The translations under genes were made by a program, and so were the position numbers. A DNA stretch of 64,000 nt from Neisseria animalis (GTDB lineage Bacteria > Pseudomonadota > Gammaproteobacteria > Burkholderiales > Neisseriaceae): positions 2,176,946 to 2,240,945 of the forward strand of contig NZ_LR134287.1 of NCBI RefSeq assembly GCF_900636515.1. Direction: 5' to 3'. The stretch's first letter is position 1, and the number at the start of each line of letters is the position of its first letter. Below, in pieces: positions 19,180 to 28,911 of the stretch. The notes beneath the pieces are model-generated. The model worked only from the letters and a program-made list of their open reading frames with translations, did no database searches and was not told where the DNA came from.

Positions 19180-20046
19180 CTAGTGCGCGTCATGCGCCTG
19201 ACCGATATAGACAAACGCCAATGCCATGAAGATGAAGGCCTGCAGGGTAATAACCAAGATATGGAAAATTGCCCAAGCCAAACCTGCAAGGATGTGGAAT
19301 ACGAACAAAATCGGATCCATCACACCCACACTGCCCGAAGCTGCCCAAGCACCGCCCAACAGAGCAATCAGCAAGAACACCAGTTCGCCGGCATACATAT
19401 TGCCGAACAACCGCATACCGTGCGATACGGTTTTAGACAGAAACTCCACCAAGTTCAACAGAAAGTTGGCCGGTGCCAACTTGCCACCAAACGGGGCGCT
19501 GAACATTTCATGCATCCAGCCGCCGAAACCTTTGATTTTGATGTTGTAGTAAATACAGATAATCAGAACGCCGATTGCCAATGCCAGAGTCGTGTTCAAA
19601 TCCGCAGTCGGAACAACACGCAACAAGGCATGATGGTTGCCTGTCATCTGTTGCCAAATCCACGGCAGCAAATCTACCGGCAGCAAGTCCATCGCGTTCA
19701 TCAGGAAAATCCACACAAACAGCGTCAGACCCAGCGGTGCAACCGCTTTGCGCGACTGCTCGTTATGCACGATACTCTTACACATATCGTCCACAAATTC
19801 ATAGAGGATTTCCACAGCAGCCTGAAAACGACCCGGAACACCCGAGGTAGCGGCTTTGGCACCACGCCACAACAAAAAGCTGCCCAACACACCCAGCACC
19901 ACAGCAAAGAAAATTGCATCGAGGTTGATGAACGAGAAGTCAGCAATATTTTTCAGGCCTTGGCCTTGAGTAACGTCCGACAAACTGGTCAAGCTCTGCA
20001 AGTGGTGCTTGATGTAGTCGGCAGCGGTCATTGATTCACCTGCCAT
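19180..20046 (-). CDS. atpB: ATP synthase Fo a subunit
   Basis: The 288-residue membrane stator subunit has the conserved helix LVEFLSKTVSHGMRLFGNMYAGELVFLLIALL, containing the essential Arg, and LVITLQAFIFMALAFVYIGQAHD at the C-terminus. MDLLPVDLLPWIW is a typical periplasmic segment. Its start overlaps the end of atpI by 11 bases. Confidence 0.97.
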   Translation of the reverse strand: MAGESMTAADYIKHHLQSLTSLSDVTQGQGLKNIADFSFINLDAIFFAVVLGVLGSFLLWRGAKAATSGVPGRFQAAVEILYEFVDDMCKSIVHNEQSRKAVAPLGLTLFVWIFLMNAMDLLPVDLLPWIWQQMTGNHHALLRVVPTADLNTTLALAIGVLIICIYYNIKIKGFGGWMHEMFSAPFGGKLAPANFLLNLVEFLSKTVSHGMRLFGNMYAGELVFLLIALLGGAWAASGSVGVMDPILFVFHILAGLAWAIFHILVITLQAFIFMALAFVYIGQAHDAH

Positions 20047-20389
20047 AATCTTTAACTCTCAACAATACTAAAAAAACCAGATGGCTGACCCCTAATAATC
20101 CGCAGAAAAACGGTAGGAATGCCAGTGAATCATGCCAAACCGCAAACACGGCCAGCATCAACACCAGCGACAGCGTTATTTTTAAAACTTCTCCGACGAC
20201 CATCATTCTGCTTCGCAGGTACGGATTGTTTTTGAAAAGTTTTAAAAGTAAAACTGCTATAAGGGTAGGAATAAGATAGGTTAAGCCGCCTGCCAGAGCA
20301 GACCAAAAGCCCCGCCCTCCGGCAAACAAGGCACTCAAAATGGAAATGGCGAACAGAACACCGGCTTGGGAAATTAAAATCCGCGTCAT
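20036..20389 (-). CDS. atpI: ATP synthase subunit I
   Basis: The 117-residue protein has four membrane helices (ISQAGVLFAISILSALFAGG, AGGLTYLIPTLIAVLLLKLF, LSLVLMLAVFAVW, FCGLLGVSHLVFLVLLRVK) and is the usual first gene of proteobacterial atp operons. It is thought to help c-ring assembly or cation supply. The ATG at 20389 lies about 32 bases after the predicted transcript start. Confidence 0.92.
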   Translation of the reverse strand: MTRILISQAGVLFAISILSALFAGGRGFWSALAGGLTYLIPTLIAVLLLKLFKNNPYLRSRMMVVGEVLKITLSLVLMLAVFAVWHDSLAFLPFFCGLLGVSHLVFLVLLRVKDYGR

Positions 20390-20427
20390 AACTGATAAGA
20401 AAACCGGCCGCCATTATCGGGCGTGGC

Positions 20428-20456
20428 AACTATAATAAAGAAGCTGCCGAACGTCA
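20428..20456 (-). promoter_or_regulatory. Promoter of the atpIBEFHAGDC operon
   Basis: On the minus strand, TTGACG (20456-20451), a 17-base spacer and TATAGT (20433-20428) make a near-consensus sigma-70 promoter. It lies about 40 bases ahead of the atpI start and suits a strong housekeeping operon. Confidence 0.8.
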
Positions 20457-20655
20457 AGCCGAAATGTTAACCTGTGTGAAGCATTACTTTGATTATACGG
20501 GTATTTCTTTACGGCTTTGAAAACAATCTTTCCGCCGTTTTGCTTTTTACGCGGATTTTAACACAAACTACATTTTGTTACAGTATTATCTGTATAAAAA
20601 TCATGGCTTTTTTCTGTTTTCGCGGCGCGGTTTTTCATTGTATAAAACAATCTGA

Positions 20656-20669
20656 TTGATTTACATCAA
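20656..20669. promoter_or_regulatory. Perfect FNR-box palindrome
   Basis: TTGATTTACATCAA matches the FNR consensus TTGATNNNNATCAA exactly. It lies between the parB terminator and the atp operon, about 230 bases upstream of the main atp promoter. That is too far for the usual class II position, so its target is uncertain. Confidence 0.5.
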
Positions 20670-20679
20670 CTTTTAACCA

Positions 20680-20709
20680 CAATGCCGTCTGAATTTGCAG
20701 ACGGCATTG
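20680..20709. terminator. Uptake-sequence hairpin after parB
   Basis: CAATGCCGTCTG and CAGACGGCATTG form a 12-base perfect stem with a short loop. The arms are of the ATGCCGTCTG type. It lies downstream of parB (minus strand), although a long U tail is lacking. Confidence 0.6.
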
Positions 20710-20759
20710 TGTACCGATATTGCGGGAAAAGCATCATTTAGTCGCAAAATTCCAACATC

Positions 20760-21620
20760 TCACGCTTGATAATCGATGCCCAACTGCTTGAGCAGGTAAT
20801 CGAAAGTCTCCGGCGTATCAAAATGCAGTACGATTTTGCCTTTTTTCTGATTAGTGGTTTTGACTTCGGCATTCACACCCAGTTTTTCGGTCAGCACATC
20901 ATTCAAACGACGAATATCGGGGCTGACGGTTTTCTTTTCTTCCGGCTGTTTTGCCAACTGGGCCAACTGACTTCTGCGTTCCACTTCCCGCACGGACCAG
21001 CCGTTTTTGACTGCTTTTTGCGCCAATTCGAGCTGCTCCACCACCGGCAGGGTCAGCAATGCGCGCGCGTGTCCCATTTCCAGATGGCGCTGGTACAGCA
21101 TTTCCTGCACAGGCTCGGGCAGGCTCAGCAGGCGCAGGCTGTTGGAAATCGCACTGCGGCTTTTACCGACGGCCTTTGCAATGGTTTCATGCGTCAATCC
21201 GAATTCGTCTGCCAAACGCTTTAACCCTTGCGCTTCTTCGATCGGATTCAGGTTTTCACGCTGGAGGTTTTCAATCAGGCCCATCGCCAACGCGGTTTCA
21301 TCACTGATGGTTTTGACCACCACGGGAATCTCGGTCAATCCGGCCAACTGGGACGCGCGCCAGCGACGTTCTCCGGCAATCAGCTCGTATTGCGACAAGC
21401 CGTGTTCCCGAACGATAACCGGCTGGATAACGCCTTGCGCCCTAATCGAATCCGCCAGCTCCTGCAATGCGGCATCGTCCATCTGCACCCGCGCCTGATA
21501 GCGGCCGGGTTGAATGTCCGCAATGGCTACTGTTGTCAGCCGATCGCTGCTGCTGTTGTCCACGCCGTTGGAAATCAGAGAGTCCAAACCGCGGCCCAAA
21601 CCGCCTCTTGCTTTTGCCAT
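20760..21620 (-). CDS. parB: Chromosome-partitioning protein ParB
   Basis: The 286-residue CTP-dependent DNA clamp loads at parS sites and segregates the origin with ParA. It has the N-terminal ParA-contact segment GGLGRGLDSLIS, the CTP motif GERRWRA (83-89) with ENLQRENLNPIEEAQG, an HTH near LTHETIAKAVGKSRSAISN (about 140-158) and a C-terminal dimerisation domain. parA is not in the window. No parS-like TGTTTCACGTGAAACA is seen nearby. Its proximity to atpI is common in beta- and gammaproteobacteria. Confidence 0.96.
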   Translation of the reverse strand: MAKARGGLGRGLDSLISNGVDNSSSDRLTTVAIADIQPGRYQARVQMDDAALQELADSIRAQGVIQPVIVREHGLSQYELIAGERRWRASQLAGLTEIPVVVKTISDETALAMGLIENLQRENLNPIEEAQGLKRLADEFGLTHETIAKAVGKSRSAISNSLRLLSLPEPVQEMLYQRHLEMGHARALLTLPVVEQLELAQKAVKNGWSVREVERRSQLAQLAKQPEEKKTVSPDIRRLNDVLTEKLGVNAEVKTTNQKKGKIVLHFDTPETFDYLLKQLGIDYQA

Positions 21621-21841
21621 ATTGTTTTCCTTATCTTTTCATTTCGTTGACGCTGCGTTTCAGACGGCGTAATCATTAACCGTATATTTTATCGGATATT
21701 GCCGCGTGCGTGTTGGCAATTCATTATCGTCCGCTCCGTACCCGCAGGCTGTGCAGAAGAACGTTTGCGGAGAAGTTCGCACCAATTTGCCGTTCATCTA
21801 CTATAATGGGCATTTTGCAGACGGCATTTACGGGATATTTC

Positions 21842-22438
21842 ATGACAAAACGCATCATCATCGGCATCAGCGGCGCCAGCGGTTTCCAATACGGTTACGA
21901 AGCCTTGCGCCTGCTGCACCGTATCGGCGGTATTGAAACGCATTTGGTGGTTTCCAAAGGTGCGGAAATGACCCGCGCCTTGGAAACGCCGTACAGCAAA
22001 GAGGCCGTCTGCACTTTGGCCGATGTCGTCCATTCCGTCGGCAACTTGGGCGCGGCGGTGGCCAGCGGTTCGTTTAAAACCATGGGTATGTTGGTCGCGC
22101 CCTGCTCCATGCGTTCTCTGGCGGCGATTGCCAACGGCTACGGCGACAATCTGCTGACCCGCGCCGCCGATGTCGTACTGAAAGAACGCCGCCGTTTGGT
22201 ATTGATGGTGCGCGAAACCCCGCTGAATTTGGCACATCTCGACAATATGCGCCGCGTTACCGAAATGGGCGGCATCATTTTTCCGCCCGTTCCCGCGTTT
22301 TACCACAAGCCGCAAAGTGTAGAAGAAATTGTTACCCACAGCGTCGGCCGTGCTTTGGAGCTGTTTGACATCGACATTCCGCACCTGCCGCACTGGGGGC
22401 TGCACGGCAAAACGGAAACCAGCACCGAAATCGGCTGA
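21842..22438 (+). CDS. ubiX: Flavin prenyltransferase UbiX
   Basis: The 198-residue enzyme attaches a dimethylallyl group to FMN, making prenyl-FMN for the UbiD decarboxylase in ubiquinone synthesis. The N-terminal motif [14 protein letters not shown] binds FMN, and the C-terminal half has [23 protein letters not shown] and [11 protein letters not shown], both family signatures. The ATG at 21842 matches the family start. TATAAT at 21802-21807 may be its -10 box. It is divergent from parB. Confidence 0.95.
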   Translation: MTKRIIIGISGASGFQYGYEALRLLHRIGGIETHLVVSKGAEMTRALETPYSKEAVCTLADVVHSVGNLGAAVASGSFKTMGMLVAPCSMRSLAAIANGYGDNLLTRAADVVLKERRRLVLMVRETPLNLAHLDNMRRVTEMGGIIFPPVPAFYHKPQSVEEIVTHSVGRALELFDIDIPHLPHWGLHGKTETSTEIG

Positions 22439-22610
22439 CACCACCAAGCAACGCCGACCTGCTCCGCCATGCCTGACAACATTAGCCGGCCGAATGCAGC
22501 CAAGCCGCCCTACTCCCAAACGGCAATCCAAGCACCCTGCAGCCGCTTGAGGGAGAAGGCTCATCATACTTAACAACATTTTCTGCCGTACAAACGCCGA
22601 AAACCCAAAC

Positions 22611-22678
22611 AAAAGGCCGTCTGTAAAACAGGCCGTACCGCACAATCATGCGTACTGCCCGTTTTGCAGACGGCCTTT
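22611..22678. terminator. Uptake-sequence inverted pair between ubiX and the S49 peptidase
   Basis: AAAAGGCCGTCTG and CAGACGGCCTTT bracket about 43 bases between two converging genes. The arms can pair and are flanked by A and T runs, so it may terminate both. Confidence 0.6.
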
Positions 22679-22688
22679 CTCCGCAATC

Positions 22689-23666
22689 TTACCAAATGCG
22701 GGCGGCAACCGATTCCAATACAGACTTGATTTCCGCACCCAAACGGCGGCTCAACAGCCTGCCCAGCTCATCTTTCGGCGTATAATCCACCAACTCCGGC
22801 GCTTTGACCACATCGCGCGATACGCTGTAAATATTGCCGAAATCATCAATCAAACCAATCTCTTTCGCTTCCAAACCCGTATAGATTCTGCCGCTGAACA
22901 CATCAGGATTTTCCTTGTCTTTCAAGCGCTCACCCCTGCCGGTTTTCACCGCTTTGATAAACTCGCCGTGAATATCTCCGAGCATGGTTTCCCAAATACG
23001 GGTCTGCTCCGGCGTTTCCGGCGTAAACGGATCGCCCATGCCTTTATTGCTGCCGGCAGTTTTCAGACGGCGTTTCACCCCGACTTTCTCCATCAGCTCC
23101 GTTACATCGAAACTGCCACCAATCACGCCGATACTGCCGATGATACTGGAAGGGTCGGCGTAAATCTTGTCTGCCGCCGCCGCAATATAATAGCAGCCCG
23201 AAGCACACATATCTTCCGCCACCACATACACCGGCACTTTCGGATACTTCGCTTTCAGCAAGCGGATTTCGTTGAACGCAGTATTGGATACCACCGGCGA
23301 ACCTCCCGGGCTGTTGGCACGGATAATAATCGCCTTGGCATTGCCGCTTTCATACGCCGCCTTCATGCTGTCGCGCAACATTTTCACTTGGTCGTCATAG
23401 CCGCCGCCGATGGTGCCGCTCAACTCGATCACCGCCGTATGCGCGCCTGCCGTCTGCAAACTGCCTTTACTGCCGCTGTTTACGCCGATCAAAAACGCCA
23501 GAAACGCCAAAAAGCCGACCACGCGCCAAAGATTACGCCAAAAGCGTGCGCGGCGGCGGTCTTTATAAACTTCAAGCAGCACCTCGCGCAAGGTATCCCG
23601 CTCCCATTGCGGACTGTCGGTACCTGCCGGTTGGCTTTCATTTTCGCTGCGGATTTTGTATGACAT
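22689..23666 (-). CDS. S49-family signal peptide peptidase (SppA-like)
   Basis: The 325-residue inner-membrane serine peptidase has one membrane helix (VVGFLAFLAFLIGV, about 49-62) and a catalytic domain facing outward. The nucleophile Ser156 (CASGCYYIAAAADKI) and general base Lys208 (GSNKGMGDPF) are 52 residues apart, as in the short SppA of Bacillus. GSIGV and RANSPGGSP are also family motifs. These enzymes degrade cleaved signal peptides. ATG at 23666 is chosen over TTG at 23672; the ribosome site is weak. Confidence 0.93.
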   Translation of the reverse strand: MSYKIRSENESQPAGTDSPQWERDTLREVLLEVYKDRRRARFWRNLWRVVGFLAFLAFLIGVNSGSKGSLQTAGAHTAVIELSGTIGGGYDDQVKMLRDSMKAAYESGNAKAIIIRANSPGGSPVVSNTAFNEIRLLKAKYPKVPVYVVAEDMCASGCYYIAAAADKIYADPSSIIGSIGVIGGSFDVTELMEKVGVKRRLKTAGSNKGMGDPFTPETPEQTRIWETMLGDIHGEFIKAVKTGRGERLKDKENPDVFSGRIYTGLEAKEIGLIDDFGNIYSVSRDVVKAPELVDYTPKDELGRLLSRRLGAEIKSVLESVAARIW

Positions 23667-23746
23667 CAGCAAAACTTTCTTGTAAATGTAAAATTCAAAC
23701 CATTAAACAAACATATTGTATAACAAACCGCCACACGGCAGATACC

Positions 23747-24757
23747 TCAAGCACCCGTATGGCTGCGGTTTGCCGTCATCGCCAACGCCGTCTCCACCGC
23801 CACTTTCAAGCTGCCCGAATCCGCCCTGCCCGTTGCCGCCAAATCCAATGCTGTGCCGTGATCGACCGAAGTCCGCACAAATGGCAGTCCCAGCGTCACA
23901 TTCACACCCTTGCCGAACGAAGCATATTTCAATACCGGCAAGCCTTGATCGTGATACATCGCCAACACCGCGTCCGCGTCTTTCAGCATAAACGGCTGAA
24001 ACAGCGTATCGGCAGGATACGGGCCGCGTACATCTATCCCCTCTTCCCTCAGACCGGCCAGAGCGGGCATCAGCACGTCTATCTCTTCATGCCCCAAATG
24101 TCCGCCCTCTCCGGCATGAGGATTCAAACCCGCCATCAAAATAACCGGCTTTGCGATACCGAATTTATCCCGTAAATCCGCATACAAAATCCGTACAACC
24201 GACTCCACCAACGGCCGGTTCACCGCCGCGGCAACGTCTTTCAAAGGCAGGTGCGTCGTCACCAAGGCCACGCGCAAACCGCCGCCCGCCAGCATCATCA
24301 CCACTTGTTCTGTACCGCTCTTTTCCGCCAGATATTCGGTGTGTCCGCTGAAAAAACCGTCCTCCGGCAAGCCATCGTTGATGACTCCTTTATGCAGCGG
24401 TGCCGTAATCATTGCTTCAAAAATGCCGTCTGCAATACCGCGATACGCCGTGTCCAGCAACTCCAACACATAAGCCGCATTGGCAGGGTTCAGCTGCCCC
24501 GCTTCGCAAGGCGCGCGCAACGGAATATGCAGCACTTCCAATTCCCCCGCAGCCGCCGAATATGCAGACGGCCTTTCCGGGTCGAAATCCAACAGTTTTA
24601 TCTTCTTGCCCAACTGCCGCGCACGCTCGCCCAACAATTCCTTGTCCCCCAGCACCACCGTGCGGCACGGCAGTCCGGCAAACGCCAAATCCAAACAAAT
24701 ATCCGGCCCGATGCCCGCAGGCTCGCCGGAAGTTACCGCAAAAACAGGAAAACCCAT
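23747..24757 (-). CDS. pdxA: 4-hydroxythreonine-4-phosphate dehydrogenase
   Basis: This 336-residue NAD-dependent enzyme acts in pyridoxal phosphate synthesis. It has SGEPAGIGPDI near the N-terminus. Its metal-binding His residues are in FFSGHTEYLAE, AGLNPHAGEGGH and AMYHDQGLPVLKY, and it ends with LPFVRTSVDHGTALDLAATGRAD. Length is normal. It runs in the same direction as the S49 peptidase gene, separated by 80 bases. Confidence 0.95.
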   Translation of the reverse strand: MGFPVFAVTSGEPAGIGPDICLDLAFAGLPCRTVVLGDKELLGERARQLGKKIKLLDFDPERPSAYSAAAGELEVLHIPLRAPCEAGQLNPANAAYVLELLDTAYRGIADGIFEAMITAPLHKGVINDGLPEDGFFSGHTEYLAEKSGTEQVVMMLAGGGLRVALVTTHLPLKDVAAAVNRPLVESVVRILYADLRDKFGIAKPVILMAGLNPHAGEGGHLGHEEIDVLMPALAGLREEGIDVRGPYPADTLFQPFMLKDADAVLAMYHDQGLPVLKYASFGKGVNVTLGLPFVRTSVDHGTALDLAATGRADSGSLKVAVETALAMTANRSHTGA

Positions 24758-25007
24758 GTCGGCAGTCCTTATCCGTTATCAACCTGTTCAGATTAAAACA
24801 AAGCACCCGCCGCGTCCATCTTTTCCGTGTCAAAGCATAGAAAGGCCGTCTGAAAAAGTGTAAAATATTGTTTGTCTGTTACCCCTCGGCCTTTCCAGGC
24901 TTATTACCATGGACCTTCCCAGTTCGATAACCGTCCGAAACACCTTTTCTACCCAAACTCACTAACCCCGCCGCAATGCCCTACCGCATCAGGCGGGCGG
25001 AGCATTT

Positions 25008-26471
25008 ATGAGCCTCGAACCAGAAAAACAGGTTGATGCCCCCGCGGCCGCAGCGGAAAACGAAAGCGACGTAGAACGCATCGCCGCCGATTTCGACCGT
25101 ATCCACGCCCTCTGCGAAATCCTCGAACCGGCATTCCCGCAAATCGAAGCGGGAACACCCATCGAAGACGAAACCCTCCGCGTCAAATTTACCGAACTCT
25201 CCTCGCTCCTGGCCGAGCTGCACCCCGCCGACGTTGCGGCAGTGTTGGAGTCGCTGCCCCCGCGCGAACGCAATATCGTATGGCTGCTGGTCGCACCGGA
25301 AGACGACGGCGAAGTGTTGCTGGAAGTATCCGATTCGGTGCGCGAATCGCTCATCGAGTCGATGGACAAAGACGAGCTTTTGGCCGCCGTCGACGATTTG
25401 GATGCGGACGAACTGGCGGAGCTGGCCGACGACCTGCCGCACCAAGTCGTTTACGAAGCACTGCAAACACGCGACGAAGAAGAGCGCGCGCAAGTTCAGG
25501 CGGCGATGTCTTACGAAGACCACCAAGTCGGCGCGATTATGGACTTCGAATTGGTCAGCATCCGTGCCGATGTCGCCTGCGAAGTGGTACTGCGCTATCT
25601 GCGCCGCTTCGACAGCCTGCCCGACCATACCGACAAAATTTTCGTAGTCGATGAAAACGACGTATTGCAGGGTGTTTTGCCGATTCGCAAATTATTAGTT
25701 GCCGATCCGGAAGAATTGGTGGAAAACGTGATGTCCACCGAAGTGGTACGCTTCCGCCCCGAAGACGATGCGGAAGAGGCGGCACAGGCATTTGAGCGTT
25801 ACGACTTGGTTACCGCACCCGTCATTGACGGCAACAAAAAACTCATCGGCCGCATCACCATCGACGAAATCGTAGACGTGATTCGGGAAGAATCCGAAGC
25901 CGACATGTTGAACATGGCCGGTTTGCAGGAAGAAGAAGACCTGTTCGCACCGATTTGGGACTCGGTAAAAAACCGCTGGATGTGGCTCGCCATCAACCTC
26001 TGCACCGCTTTTCTCGCCAGCCGCGTCATCGGCGCGTTTGAAGGCAGCATCGAAAAAATCGTCGCACTCGCCGCCCTGATGCCGATTGTCGCCGGCATCG
26101 GCGGCAACTCGGGCAACCAGACCATCACCATGATTGTGCGCGCCATGGCTTCCGGCCAGATTACCGACGCGCAGGCATGGCGGCTGCTGAAAAAAGAAGT
26201 CGGCGTAGCACTGGCCAACGGCGTGATTTGGGGCAGCGTGATGGGATTGGTGGCTTGGCTGCTTTATGGCAGTTTCGGCATCGGCCTCGTCATGGTCGCC
26301 GCCATGACGCTCAACCTGCTGCTCGCCGCCGTGATGGGTGTCATGATTCCTACCCTGCTGGAAAAAAACGGCCGCGACCCCGCACTCGGCAGCTCGGTAT
26401 TGATTACCGCCGTTACCGACTCCGGCGGATTTTTGATTTTCTTGGGATTGGCAACGGTGTTTCTGCTGTAA
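25008..26471 (+). CDS. mgtE: Magnesium transporter MgtE
   Basis: The 487-residue protein follows the MgtE plan. An acidic N-terminal domain (about 35-145, VAAVLESLPPRERNIVW) is followed by two CBS domains (about 150-270; GAIMDFELVSI, VMSTEVVRFRPEDDAEEAAQ). A connecting helix leads to five membrane helices with PIVAGIGGNSGNQTITMIVRA, the pore motif. Cytosolic Mg2+ closes the gate through the CBS domains. ATG at 25008 has GGCGGAG upstream. The 250-base leader shows a GC-rich hairpin near 24965-24998 but no riboswitch I can name. Confidence 0.95.
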   Translation: MSLEPEKQVDAPAAAAENESDVERIAADFDRIHALCEILEPAFPQIEAGTPIEDETLRVKFTELSSLLAELHPADVAAVLESLPPRERNIVWLLVAPEDDGEVLLEVSDSVRESLIESMDKDELLAAVDDLDADELAELADDLPHQVVYEALQTRDEEERAQVQAAMSYEDHQVGAIMDFELVSIRADVACEVVLRYLRRFDSLPDHTDKIFVVDENDVLQGVLPIRKLLVADPEELVENVMSTEVVRFRPEDDAEEAAQAFERYDLVTAPVIDGNKKLIGRITIDEIVDVIREESEADMLNMAGLQEEEDLFAPIWDSVKNRWMWLAINLCTAFLASRVIGAFEGSIEKIVALAALMPIVAGIGGNSGNQTITMIVRAMASGQITDAQAWRLLKKEVGVALANGVIWGSVMGLVAWLLYGSFGIGLVMVAAMTLNLLLAAVMGVMIPTLLEKNGRDPALGSSVLITAVTDSGGFLIFLGLATVFLL

Positions 26472-26833
26472 ACGCGCGTCAGGCCGTCTGAAGGATTGGA
26501 TTGGCAACCCAACCCGCGCGACGCATTGTCCGCCGCCAACACTGAAAAGACCGTCTGCATATTCATTTTACAGACGGCCTTTTCAACCAATTCAAAGCAC
26601 ATAGCATGCGGCCCGCCGCACGACGATTCGGCTGCCGCAGCCAAAACAGTTTCAGACGGCCTTACCGTTCTTTACCGTCCTTTCCGACACGATGAAACCC
26701 TCTGTCTTAGCGGGGCCATTCGCCGTTTCCGCCCACGTCGGCTGCAACTGCCGATACAGGATACCGCCGCGCGGCACCCGGGTATAACAGACAGCGGAAA
26801 CCGGCAATCCTTTCACTGCCTGTCGCAGGCATG

Positions 26834-26880
26834 AAAAAGGCCGTCTGCAAAATGAAAATAAATTTGCAGACGGCCTTTTA
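26834..26880. terminator. Uptake-sequence hairpin abutting MITE copy 2
   Basis: AAAAAGGCCGTCTGCAAA and TTTGCAGACGGCCTTTTA form a long stem around an AT-rich loop. The MITE begins in its T tail, so the insertion site was the terminator tail. Confidence 0.75.
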
Positions 26881-26985
26881 TAGTCGAATAAAATAAGAAT
26901 GAGACAAGGCAGCGAAGCCGCAGACAGTACACATAGTACGGCAAGGCAAAGCAACGCTGTATCATTCTTATTTTAAATGACTATA
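26879..26985 (+). repeat. Correia-like 107-bp MITE, copy 2
   Basis: Same sequence and orientation as copy 1. It sits between mgtE and gpmA, in the T tail of an uptake-sequence hairpin and 23 bases from the gpmA stop codon. Confidence 0.9.
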
Positions 26986-27008
26986 TCAATCAATTCAAAA
27001 ATTTATCA

Positions 27009-27692
27009 TTACAGATAGAATTTTTCCAATACTTTCAGATTCTCATCCAATTTATACACCAGCGGCTGGCCGGTCGGAATTTCCAAGCCCATGATGTCTT
27101 CATCGGAGATGCCCTCGATGTGTTTGGCCAAAGCACGCAGCGAGTTGCCGTGCGCCGCCACCAAAACGCGTTTGCCGCTCAAAATGGCCGGGGCGATTTG
27201 GTCTTCCCAGAAAGGCAGTACGCGCTCCAGCGTGACTTTCAGGTTTTCGCCGTCCGGCACGACATCGCTCGGCAGATGGGCATAGCGGCGGTCGTTGTGG
27301 GCGGAAAACTCATCGTCTTTATCGAGCAGCGGCGGCAGGGTGTCGTAGCTGCGGCGCCAGATATGCACTTGCTCGTCGCCGTATTTTTCCGCAGTTTGTT
27401 TTTTATCCAAACCTTGCAGCTGGCCGTAGTGGCGTTCGTTCAAACGCCATGTTTTGATTTGGGGTACAAACAATTGGTCGGATTCTTCCAACACGATGTT
27501 GCAGGTTTTGATGGCGCGGGTCAAAACGGAAGTAAAGGCGATGTCGAACTCATAACCTTTTTCTTTCAGCTTTTTGCCTGCGGCGGCGGCCTCCGCCAAA
27601 CCTTGTTCGCTCAATTTCACATCGCGCCAGCCTGTAAACAGGTTTTTCGCATTCCATTCGCTTTGTCCGTGGCGGATAAATACCAACTCCAT
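27009..27692 (-). CDS. gpmA: 2,3-bisphosphoglycerate-dependent phosphoglycerate mutase
   Basis: This 227-residue glycolytic enzyme interconverts 3- and 2-phosphoglycerate. The phosphohistidine motif is [10 protein letters not shown] (His8), with [16 protein letters not shown] and [15 protein letters not shown] (second His) completing the active site. ATG at 27692 gives the normal family N-terminus; an upstream in-frame Met at 27722 is rejected. The MITE lies just beyond its stop. Confidence 0.97.
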   Translation of the reverse strand: MELVFIRHGQSEWNAKNLFTGWRDVKLSEQGLAEAAAAGKKLKEKGYEFDIAFTSVLTRAIKTCNIVLEESDQLFVPQIKTWRLNERHYGQLQGLDKKQTAEKYGDEQVHIWRRSYDTLPPLLDKDDEFSAHNDRRYAHLPSDVVPDGENLKVTLERVLPFWEDQIAPAILSGKRVLVAAHGNSLRALAKHIEGISDEDIMGLEIPTGQPLVYKLDENLKVLEKFYL

Positions 27693-27795
27693 AACGTCTC
27701 CAATCCAATGTAAACGGTTCAAACATTCGACTACATTTATAACATATTTTAGCGGTTGCTTGGGCAGTATTTCCGCGGAAATTTAATCCGGCAAA

Positions 27796-27850
27796 AAAGG
27801 CCGTCTGCAAAACGGCCTTTTTCATTCACTCCGTTTTGCAGACGGCCTTG
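27796..27850. terminator. Uptake-sequence array between gpmA and dapD
   Basis: AAAAAAGGCCGTCTGCAAAACGG is followed by CCGTTTTGCAGACGGCCTT. Two stems are possible: a short local GGCCGT/ACGGCC hairpin with a T run, and a long one between the two uptake sequences. It should terminate dapD (minus strand). Confidence 0.7.
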
Positions 27851-27898
27851 ACGTGTTTTACTGCCCGCGCTCATACCGCCCGGGCAGCTCCAACCCGA

Positions 27899-28720
27899 TT
27901 AAATGCCGCGCAACAATTCGTTTACGCTGGTTTTGGCGCGGGTTTGCGCGTCCACTTTTTTCACAATCACAGCACAGTACAGGCTGTGGCTGCCGTCTTT
28001 GGAAGGCATGGAACCTGACACCACCACCGAGCCGGCCGGTACGCGGCCTTGGTAGATTTCGCCGGTTTCGCGGTCGAGGATTTTGGTGGATTGGCCGATG
28101 AACACGCCCATCGAAATCACGCTGCCTTCTTCCACGATTACGCCTTCCACGATTTCCGAACGCGCACCGATGAAGCAGTTGTCTTCAATAATGGTCGGGC
28201 TGGCCTGCAGCGGTTCCAATACGCCGCCGATGCCCACGCCGCCGCTCAAATGCACGTTTTTACCGATTTGCGCGCAAGAGCCGACAGTCGCCCAAGTATC
28301 CACCATCGCGCCTTCGTCCACATACGCGCCGATGTTTACATAAGAAGGCATCAGCACCACGTTTTTGCCGACAAAACTGCCGCGGCGCGCCACCGCACCG
28401 GGTACGGCGCGGAAACCGGCGGCTTGAAATTCGGCTTCAGACCAATCGGCGAATTTGGTCGGCACTTTGTCGAAATATTTGTTGACACCATCGTCCAAAA
28501 CTTCGTTGTCCTGAATGCGGAACGACAGCAATACGGCTTTTTTCGCCCACTCGTTTACTTTCCATTCGCCCACGCCCAAACGCTCGGCCACGCGCAGTTC
28601 GCCCGAATCCAAGCGGCGCAGGGTTTCCAACACGGCTTCTTTCACTTCGGGGGTAACGCTGGTCGGGGTAATTTCGGCGCGGTTTTCAAACGCAGTTTCG
28701 ATGATTTGTTGCAAAGACAT
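27899..28720 (-). CDS. dapD: Tetrahydrodipicolinate N-succinyltransferase
   Basis: The 273-residue trimeric acyltransferase of the succinylase lysine/diaminopimelate pathway has a helical N-terminal domain. A left-handed beta-helix follows with hexapeptide repeats ([37 protein letters not shown] in outline). [19 protein letters not shown] is the substrate loop. ATG at 28720 is the family start. It runs alone on the minus strand. Confidence 0.96.
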   Translation of the reverse strand: MSLQQIIETAFENRAEITPTSVTPEVKEAVLETLRRLDSGELRVAERLGVGEWKVNEWAKKAVLLSFRIQDNEVLDDGVNKYFDKVPTKFADWSEAEFQAAGFRAVPGAVARRGSFVGKNVVLMPSYVNIGAYVDEGAMVDTWATVGSCAQIGKNVHLSGGVGIGGVLEPLQASPTIIEDNCFIGARSEIVEGVIVEEGSVISMGVFIGQSTKILDRETGEIYQGRVPAGSVVVSGSMPSKDGSHSLYCAVIVKKVDAQTRAKTSVNELLRGI

Positions 28721-28911
28721 TACGGATTTCCTTATGAAAACAATCAAATCGCCGTTTTGCAGACGGCATAAGCAGCAAATACCGCGTATTGTGCCATGTA
28801 ACGCCGCCGCCGTCAGCTATTTGCAGTATAGCAAACGCAAATAAAGCCCGCAGCGCACAAAGCCAATGGAAAGGCCGTCTGCAAAACCGCCGTTTCACCG
28901 CGCAACAGCCA

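Larger units (their letters stand above)
20390..20759. other. Regulatory region between parB and the atp operon
   Basis: This 370-base AT-rich gap holds the atp promoter (20428-20456), a perfect FNR-type palindrome (20656-20669) and the uptake-sequence hairpin ending parB (20680-20709). No protein-coding frame is credible. The 200 bases between the palindrome and the promoter contain further promoter-like hexamers on the minus strand. Confidence 0.7.
26472..27008. other. Gene-free region with uptake sequences and a MITE
   Basis: It contains a single uptake sequence (about 26481), an inverted pair (about 26546-26583), another near 26651, a perfect hairpin pair (26834-26880) and then MITE copy 2. 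The open frame at 26496-26834 shows no ribosome site or recognisable motif. I see no gene. Confidence 0.6.

Noticed and set aside
20760..21620. Search for parS sites near parB
   Set aside because: No TGTTTCACGTGAAACA-like sequence was seen in the window; parS is presumably elsewhere near the origin.
26496..26834. 112-residue frame after mgtE
   Set aside because: Spans two uptake-sequence arrays that determine much of its residue content; no ribosome site.
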